A stretch of 64,000 nucleotides of DNA. Source: Rhododendron vialii (lineage: Eukaryota; Streptophyta; Magnoliopsida; Ericales; Ericaceae). Positions 57,270-64,000 of this stretch are shown in pieces. The translations under genes were made by a program, and so were the position numbers. The notes under the pieces were generated by a model. It was given only the letters and a program-made list of their open reading frames with translations. It did not search any database and was not told the DNA's origin. The stretch spans positions 7,040,001 through 7,104,000 of the forward strand of contig NC_080565.1 in assembly GCF_030253575.1 (NCBI RefSeq). Direction: 5' to 3'. The first letter of the stretch is position 1, and each line of letters opens with the position of its first letter.

Positions 57270-57825
57270 ATTGAATTGGTCCGCGCAGCAGCCTTACTGA
57301 CTTATTATTTGTGCAGTTGTTTAAGGGGTGAAGAGTATTAAGTTACATGTGAAATCGACCGTGAAGAAGGCAACGGCGACAAAGGGAAAGAAGTTACAAG
57401 ATCTCCTCTTCTTCTTTTTCCCATTTTTTTTAGAGTTAGAAAGGACAGAATCTTATGTATAATGTTATAAGGCTATATGTTTATTTTTTGTCACACTTAT
57501 TACGTTTTTTTGTGTGTATTTATTTATGTGGCAAAATAATACACATATAAAGTTCTTTGTTTGTTTTTGTATAGTAAACATATATAAGATTATTTATATA
57601 CGGTTATCAGAAGTTAGTCAATGAAGCCGCTGCGCGGACCAATTCAATAAAGTAAAACATATAACGTTATATGTGAGTTTCTATGGTGTGAAACTCCAAA
57701 AAAATAGAACATATAACATTATATGAAAGCTGCTGACTTGTGTACCTCCCAACAAAAAAAAAACATATATTGTTACTCGAAGCAAGTCATTGAAGCCGCT
57801 GCGCGGACCAATTCAATAAAGAAAA
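57270..57825. repeat. Dispersed direct and inverted copies of a CGCTGCGCGGACC motif
   Basis: GAAGCCGCTGCGCGGACCAA followed by TTCAATAAAG occurs at about 57623 and 57792. The inverse TTGAATTGGTCCGCGCAGC lies at about 57273-57291. All are inside the Mutator-like element and could form hairpins. Confidence 0.7.
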
Positions 57826-58212
57826 AATATAATGTTATATGGGAGTTTTTGTGCAGCGAAATTCCAAAAAAATTATATAACATATACCATTTTATGTTAA
57901 TATATGTACGTTCAGATGTAAACGTGGAATGTTATATGTTCTTGTATTATAATAAAAAAAGATTTCAAAAACTCATATAACGTTAAATGCGAGCCGATGA
58001 ATGAGTATATAACGTAAAATGTAAGTATCGCACGTTAAATGAGAACTGATAAACGAGTATATAACGTTATATATGTACAATTACGTATATTACGTTATAT
58101 ACAGTGTATCAGAAAAGGAGAATCTTTTGTCGCTTTATTCCAACGTAACTGCTGAGATTTCAAACGTAGAACGGATAATGGGCTAAAAATATGGGATTTG
58201 AATGGAAAGGGT

Positions 58213-58250
<38 letters not shown>

Positions 58251-58915
58251 TGGACTCTGTTTCCCTTTTGGATATGGGAACAACGTGAATATGGGAGATT
58301 TTATAGGAGTGAGATATGGGAGATTTTATATGAGTGGGATATATCAGATTAATAGTTTTTAAAGGTAAGGGTATTTTGGTCCTGAACTAATTCATTTTTT
58401 AATTGAATTGGACTTAAAGCCTCACCAAAACCTAATTAGCGGACTAGAGGGGTTATGAAATTTAAAAGTGAATTTAGTGGGTTACAAATATGCTATAGTG
58501 AACTTTTCAACAATTTTTTATATTATCTTTTAGTATACTACTCTAAAGAACCGATTTTGTTAGAAGTGACAAATTTATTACTTTTGAATCAAACAATTGA
58601 GAATTGAGAGGATTTTTTTTCATATATCATATTGATAAAAGAGTGAATTTGTCAAATTTGAGTCGCCTTTGACTAATTTCATCTCGTGTTTTGCCGAACA
58701 GTTGAATTCAAGGGGCTTTATAGTCATTTTGTGTGGGTTCACAGACCTCCCAAAACCCATTCTATATCTAAAACCCTCTAGACTTGCCCGGCAAGAAAAT
58801 TAAATCCCAGCGACCCAGAAAAAGAATTCTGGAGACTTGGAGAAAAAGAAAAGAACAAAGAAGAAAGAACCCTAAAAGAGGAAAACAGCGATAGAAAATC
58901 TCTCTCAAACTAACT

Positions 58916-61030
58916 ATGGCTTCGCTAATGAATGCGATCAGGAGAGCCACCACCACTTCAACCCTCTTCACGAAATTCAACTCTGTTATTAACCACTGCC
59001 ACCGCCACCACCCGAACAACAACCGCTTGGCCACGGTGGCCGCAGCTTGTTTGTCGAGTTCGAGGTTACCCCTGCGACGTCCGTTGAGCTCGACGACCAT
59101 GTACGAGGAGAACTGCACCATCACCTCCCAGGGAGGATCTTTCACCCGGAGCGACGAATTCCCCATTCGACGCGGTAATCTTTATAATCCCGTGACATAT
59201 CCATCGTCAACAGATCAATTTTTTAGTGTAGAATTTCTCTCAGATTTATTTCCTTTGGATGTTTTTTTTCAAAAATAGTATGCGTACCGGCAAAGAGGAT
59301 ACGATATTGTACTGATGGTTGTGTCGGGCCCAATCCGGAGTTTTGCACAAATCATATGATCCATTCACTAATTTTAAAATAATTTTTTGATGTACTTTGG
59401 GAAAAATCGGCACAATCGACAATCGAATAGGTGGGAGTACCTAATTTAAGCTTTCATTTTTTTCCAAAACCTTGAATCCCGAATTCTGAATGAAATTTTG
59501 AAAGATTGAAATCAAGCACTTACACTTTATCTGATCAGAATCATCGGTATATCCATAACCGATGGTCAGTACCCATAGTGGAGTTCATTGTAATTTTAGC
59601 CATGATGGGATCCTCTCCAGTTACTGTCCTGTACAGTCCACACTTTTCTCAAAATACAACATACTCCTGCGGGTAAGAGTAGGAGTATCATGTGCGATCC
59701 ACACATGTTAGACACCTCCAACAAGTGTCCCGAATAGTTATTGGATCCATTTCCTTATAGCCACAGATGATACATAAGTTAGTTAGCTTAAAATTACCTC
59801 ATTGAATCACCATACCTTGGCCCTTGCACTCTCATTTTGGTTCAAATGTAGTCCATGTCATCATTCTGTATCATTGTCACGGAATTCTTTTCACCAGTTT
59901 ACATTACCACTATAATTGAATGAATTTGATTTAGGAAAGTAATTTTTGCACTTGTCTTTTAGTCATTTTGGTTTAAATGTAGTCCATGTCATCATTCTTA
60001 TATAAATGTACTAAAAAACTTGTCTTTAGTGCTTGTATTATATGTAATTTGCAGTACTAAATGACATATTTTAGAGTGTTTGTATAAGAAAGTGGAATGC
60101 AAAAGTCATTACTCATTGATTTATATCATGTTTTGGAAGAAGATTACGCTGATATTAGGATCAAATATCATGTTTTGAATGAGATTGTGTGATTTATGTA
60201 TTGAGATTAGAGAGACCAAAGTGGAGTATAGGTGTTTTGTGTCACTTATCATTTCTCTTTGTGGGTTGCTGAAGTGGTGAAATTTAAAGCCTTTGATTTA
60301 CTCCTTGAAATCGGACACTTGAGTCATACGTGCAAATGATTTCCCACTTGAAATACCAACAGAGGGGGTCGATGGACTACATTAAAAGGAAGGATCCAGT
60401 CTCGCTGCAGTTGGGTTGCAGAGAAGCATCCACAGTGAATTTGGGTCGTTCCTCCCGACAATTAAAAGCACTTTGAAACGGTTGCAATCACTTGGAGTCT
60501 TGGACTGTCCTCTGTGGTCCAACTGTGGATTGCGGACAAAGCCTTATTCTAAAAGGAAAACGTTGTATAGAATCAAAAGGGAAACGGAAAATAAAGGGAA
60601 TCAAAGTAAAACCTCGCTAAAAAATTACAAGGAACAATGGTGGAGTACAATTTTACCCCTGTTGCCACTTGCAGGCACCTGTGATCAGTACATGGAAAAC
60701 CCGTTTCAAGTATCCGGCCCAGGAGGAGCATACGAGGTCAAAAAATTGGAAGAAGGTCTGTTTGTTAGGATGGAGATGCCAGGGATTGAGAAGGAAGACC
60801 TAAAGCTACGGGTGGAGTACGGTAATGTGTTCGTATCGGGAGAGGGTAGGAGGGAATCGGAGCACGAGGACAGTGGGAGGAGTTACAGTGCCAACATTGA
60901 GCTTTCGTCGAGTTCGTTCGAGCCAAGGAATATCACCGCAAGGTTGAAGAATGGCGTTCTGAGGATGCTCATTCCCCTGGCCAAGAATTTCGAATCCGCG
61001 AGCGGATCGAGCGAAATCAAGTGTTCGTGA
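58916..61030 (+). CDS. Organelle-targeted small heat-shock protein (Hsp20/alpha-crystallin)
   Basis: Two exons, 58916-59174 and 60675-61030, with a 1.5-kb intron (GTAATC...TTGCAG). They give 204 residues starting MASLMNAIRRATTTSTLF. Residues 1 to about 60 are rich in Ser, Thr, Arg and Ala without acidic residues (LSSSRLPLRRPLSST), a mitochondrial or plastid transit peptide. The alpha-crystallin domain runs from about residue 104 (AYEVKKLEEGLFVRMEMPGI, KEDLKLRVEYGNVFVSGEG) to the conserved GVLRMLIPL near residue 180. Small heat-shock proteins hold unfolding proteins in large oligomers. The domain is less conserved than in canonical mitochondrial Hsp22-23 and resembles the divergent plant organellar 'Hsp20-like' class. 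A TATA-like CTATATCTAAAA lies near 58762. Open frame continues upstream of exon 2 to an ATG at 60416. Confidence 0.88.
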
Positions 61031-61619
61031 TTGTGACCGATTACCCCAACAAAGAGACTCGTGTTCGAGTGGCCTTAACACGTACTAGAAGGCAAAATAT
61101 CTCATCTGGAAAGTGAATTTTTTGGGGGGGTACAATTTTTTGTAGCAATACTGGTATGTTTATGTGGTACTACAAGATATTGCACTTCATTTCAGATTGC
61201 TTCAAAACTTAATGCCAGAAGAAAACTTTAGTTCATTTCGATTTCGGTCGTAGGAGTAAGTACATGTTATTGCTTGTTACTTTGTCTGTGGTGAGTCCGT
61301 GAATTTTCAAACTACCGTAAGATGACCGTTATGATACTCTCGAACTAAGGGTGAGAATTTTGAACATGATATCACAAGTTGCATTACTCGAGAAGGACAC
61401 GAATAACCACCCGCTCACCCAAAAATACACAACACGACAAGTTGCGGCGATGATAATCACTGCCCCGTACTTGTGTTTCCTTCGAGATCAATTTTGAATT
61501 TCCCGAAAAAGAATTTGATATTTCCAAAATCATACTACTTGGGATTAACTTGTACTTTATAGTTTATACAGTATTAGAAAGTCTTACGTCATAGTTGTTG
61601 ATTTTTTTTAAGGAATTAA
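61031..61619. other. Downstream of the heat-shock gene
   Basis: The first ~150 bases are probably 3' untranslated sequence. Nothing else was recognised. Confidence 0.5.
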
Positions 61620-61728
61620 TTTTGTCATTTCCTTCTTTATTAATGTCACTCCCGTTCTCTCGCAAAACAAATCATCTTATATAGACACAAAAAAGAGTGG
61701 CATTAACAAAAAGAGGAGTGACAAAATC
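61620..61728. repeat. Short foldback MITE, about 110 bp
   Basis: The left end TTTTGTCATTTCCTTC...TTAATGTCACTCCC pairs with the right end GAGTGGCATTAAC...GGAGTGACAAAAT. It is the same family as the next element. Confidence 0.75.
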
Positions 61729-61894
61729 ACTCCCCTTTTTTTAAGATAAAAACCATAAAAGAAATTAATTAGTTTTGAGACTTTTATTTAGTTGTGGCTT
61801 GACTACTTTTTCAATATCATGATTTCGTTATTGTTTGTCAAATGTTTTTGTCGGTCTATAATTTATGCGACTATGATGGTGTATTGAAAGGGAA

Positions 61895-62007
61895 ATGATT
61901 TTGTCACTCCCTTTTTTGTTAACGTCACTCTCTTGCAAGTGTATTTTTACACCAGAAATACACCTGCAAGGGACTGACATTAATAAAAAAAGGAGTGACA
62001 AAATCAT
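61895..62007. repeat. Short foldback MITE, about 113 bp
   Basis: ATGATTTTGTCACTCCCTTT at the left pairs with AAAGGAGTGACAAAATCAT at the right. The inner CTTGCAAGTGTATTT pairs with AAATACACCTGCAAG. It is a near-perfect hairpin. Confidence 0.85.
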
Positions 62008-62720
62008 CAGCCTATTGAAAACGAGTTCATCTGTTATTGAATTAAACAGTTGCTTCATGTGTAACATTTTGACAAGTATAATTATAAGCATATTTCAAAG
62101 ATTCAAAATAAGGGTGCTAACAGTGTTGACTTGAACCAGGAAAATTTTAGAAAGTCGGGTCACGAACTCGAAATGACACGAAATACGAACGATGCCCACC
62201 CCAAACTCTAACCGATTAGAATATAGGCACCACAGAACTAACAGAACCTTTTTGTTACTAAGCACAGATCTCTTCAACTTGCTGCATATTTAGTGTCATT
62301 AGTGGATGTGTAAAAGAATACCCAAAAGTTTTCGGTCTCTTCGGATACAAGTCAAAGAAATAAGGCTATGCTACGGAGTATGGATACACAATACACGGAG
62401 TAGAAAGATGAGACACCAAAAATGAAGAAAAAGAATCTAATCTAGATTTTCTAGTTGGGTTACGGGATTGACAAGAAATTGGATGCAAACTTGCCACAAA
62501 AAATACATGACGAGTTGGATAAAAAATTGAACTTCCTTTTTCTTTCGCGTTTCCTCAACAAATCTAAGATCCCTAAGAAACATAAAAAAGTAGAAGAAAA
62601 GGAAAAGGAAAAGGTATACATGCACGGTTGCTTTAAACTGCCACTGTGCAGTGCTCCATCATAGTTGTCAAGGGCTTCTAAAATGGTATTCAAGAATTCA
62701 TAGAACTATTTGTGATCAAA
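62008..62720. other. Intergenic, nothing recognised
   Basis: No exon or repeat convincing to me. The right part may include the 3' untranslated region of the - strand gene ending at 62721. Confidence 0.45.
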
Positions 62721-62976
62721 TCAGAATATGAAGTCACTGAGCTGAACGCGCTTATTATTCTGGGCATTGACATTCTTGCTAACAACATAGGCATTGTCTT
62801 CTACACCGGCATTCAAACAATTCATCCTATGCCTGCAGCATTGACAGCCCTTCGGCATGCGTTGGTAGGAAAAAAATAATAACATTTAAGTGGTTTGAAT
62901 AAGTTTCAGAAGCTACCATTCAAAGTGATCTTCGCAGCAAATAGAACCCCAGATAATTGAAAGTCCAGCTCCTTTC
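62721..62976 (-). CDS. Last two exons of an unrecognised gene (5' part not found)
   Basis: Exon 62976-62917 (acceptor CTCTTACAG, donor GTAGCT) and last exon 62833-62721 (acceptor GCTGCAG) join in phase. They give KGAGLSIIWGSICCEDHFEW followed by HRMNCLNAGVEDNAYVVSKN and a tail ending QLSDFIF. The Cys/His spacing (CCEDHFEWHRMNC) could bind a metal. I do not recognise the family. Earlier exons should lie to the right of 62976, and none is convincing before the window ends, so the gene may continue off-window or be a fragment. Confidence 0.4.
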
Positions 62977-63496
62977 CTGTAAGAGAAATTCATATCATTT
63001 GCAAAGATCATGAAATCATAATACGAAAGGATATCAGCCACAGATAAATTAGAAGATTGTATTCGTTTTGGGTCTCAAAACCGCGGCGCACAGTCCCCAA
63101 TAAATTTTCTCTATCTATCTCCCTTCACTCATTACTCTCAAAACCTCTCTCAAAACCCAATCGTATCTATAACATTTGAGGTTATGATATTTGATAGCTA
63201 AACAATTCCAGGCATCACCATTGCAATGTATTGATGAAACTTATGAAATCAACAATATCATACTTAAAGTTGACAGTAAATCAAATCCCTACTGTCAGCA
63301 TACAACAAACCACTAAGTTGCCAGGACAGAATTATGAAAAGGGGCATTTGATTTATCTAACTATCTCAGTATATCACTTTGGCAATACAGTTTTGTGTAT
63401 CTTCAATCTGAAGAACTGATCTACGCAAAAAAAAAAAGTCAAAGAAGAACAATTGAAAGTGGAAGAGGATGCATACCATAGTTGTCAGAATCGTAC
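62977..63496. other. Probable intron or intergenic sequence
   Basis: No clear exon. If the - strand exons at 62721-62976 belong to a longer gene, this is an intron or contains missed exons. CCTCTCTCAAAACCCAATCG (63142) looks like leader or promoter sequence of the other strand. Confidence 0.35.
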
Positions 63497-63705
63497 GATT
63501 CACGATTCGTATCGTACGATTCGATACGATTCGGTGGGTAATCGATACGAATAGGCTGTCAAATCGGAAATAGCTGAGAATCGTAAGTGAATCGGTGATT
63601 TACGATTCGTATCGTACGATTCGATATGATTCGGTGGGTAATCGATACGAATAGGCTGCCGAATCGAAAATAGCTGAGAATCGTAAGTGAGTCGTTCGAT
63701 TCACT
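63497..63705. repeat. CG-rich tandem repeat, two copies of ~104 bp
   Basis: Each copy contains ACGATTCGTATCGTACGATT, CGGTGGGTAATCGATACGAA and TAGCTGAGAATCGTAAGTGA. The palindromes TCGTACGA and ATCGAT recur. Copies start at about 63502 and 63602. Confidence 0.85.
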
Positions 63706-64000
63706 TAAAATTTCCGAAATTCATTTTTTACTCTTGTTTTGCTTCTTTTGTTGTTTGAAAAGGGTTCAAATATTTTTTTAAGGTCTAATATTGTTATATG
63801 TCATCTTTTGTCTATGTTATATGGATAGATAATAAGAAAAAGAGATTTATTACAAGAGTAAATCAAAAATGAGGAAGATAAATGGAATATAACAACCCTA
63901 TAGAAGACCTTCTAAGGGTTTGTTTTGTACTTTTAACTCTTTTGGACAAAAAGAACCATAAGTAGGCTTTACGAATCATCATCTCTTGGTAGTTGCAATA
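63706..64000. other. Window end, nothing recognised
   Basis: AT-rich sequence without a supported feature. Confidence 0.5.

Larger units (their letters stand above)
56130..58520. mobile_element. Non-autonomous Mutator-like element, 2391 bp
   Basis: A 9-bp target duplication TATTATCTT (56121-56129 and 58521-58529) flanks long imperfect inverted ends of about 90 bp. The left end contains GGTCCACTATACCACTTTTC and TTCTATAACCCCCTAA; the right end, reverse-complemented, contains GTTCACTATAGCATATTTG and TTCATAACCCCTCTAG. The interior has a C run (56339-56357), a GC-rich, CG-rich segment (56405-56740) whose frames are Arg/Ser-rich in every register and not recognised, a tandem array, and AT-rich sequence full of ATAACGTTATAT words. 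It has no transposase. The GC-rich part could be a captured gene fragment (Pack-MULE), but no protein family is identifiable. Confidence 0.75.

Noticed and set aside
1-64000. CRISPR arrays, operons, ribosome-binding sites, rRNA or intact tRNA genes
   Set aside because: None seen; this is plant nuclear DNA, and the only tRNA-like sequences are SINE-type A/B boxes.

Overview
This is plant nuclear DNA, most likely from a eudicot. It has intron-split genes with GT..AG borders, TATA boxes, plant-type transposons of almost every class and plant-specific protein families (caleosin, DUF26 cysteine-rich secretory protein, BAP31-like and organellar small heat-shock protein). I cannot name the species. 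The window is gene-poor: four complete host genes, one decayed host gene copy, one very small candidate gene and the 3' end of an unrecognised gene sit in a dense field of mobile elements.

Region 1 (1-23250) is a nest of transposons. The base layer is a Mutator-like element of the ULP1-protease-carrying type (KI-MULE/Kaonashi-like). On the + strand it has a multi-exon ULP1/C48 protease-like gene (10886-18141). Convergent to it on the - strand is a MudrA-type transposase (19394-21815). Both are decayed. A young Ty3/gypsy Tat-lineage LTR retrotransposon (start off-window, end 10880) landed exactly at a 3' splice site of the protease gene. A 3.6-kb non-autonomous Helitron (12911-16548) landed in one of its introns.

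Region 2 (23250-37300) is mostly non-coding with small transposons. It holds a 60-codon candidate gene (24843), a BAP31-like ER membrane protein (26943-27338, - strand), a DUF26 cysteine-rich secretory protein (34271-35065, - strand) and a cluster of three related foldback MITEs just upstream of that gene.

Region 3 (37225-55420) is a tandem segmental duplication carrying a caleosin/peroxygenase gene on the - strand. Copy A (37303-40251, six exons) looks intact. Copy B (51097-53984) is a pseudogene. Because the two copies align, B shows the empty sites for four insertions in A: a PIF/Harbinger-like MITE, a 1.6-kb hAT element, a 404-bp Mutator-like foldback and a 7-kb composite LTR element. The composite consists of two related non-autonomous LTR elements in opposite orientation, flanked by one shared 5-bp target duplication. 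It is the most unusual structure in the window.

Region 4 (55420-64000) holds a 2.4-kb non-autonomous Mutator-like element with 9-bp target duplications and an internal 89-bp tandem array. After it come a two-exon organellar small heat-shock protein gene (58916-61030, + strand), two related short MITEs, the last two exons of an unrecognised - strand gene and a CG-rich tandem repeat near the end. All coordinates, splice sites and mismatch counts were read by eye. No database search was run.
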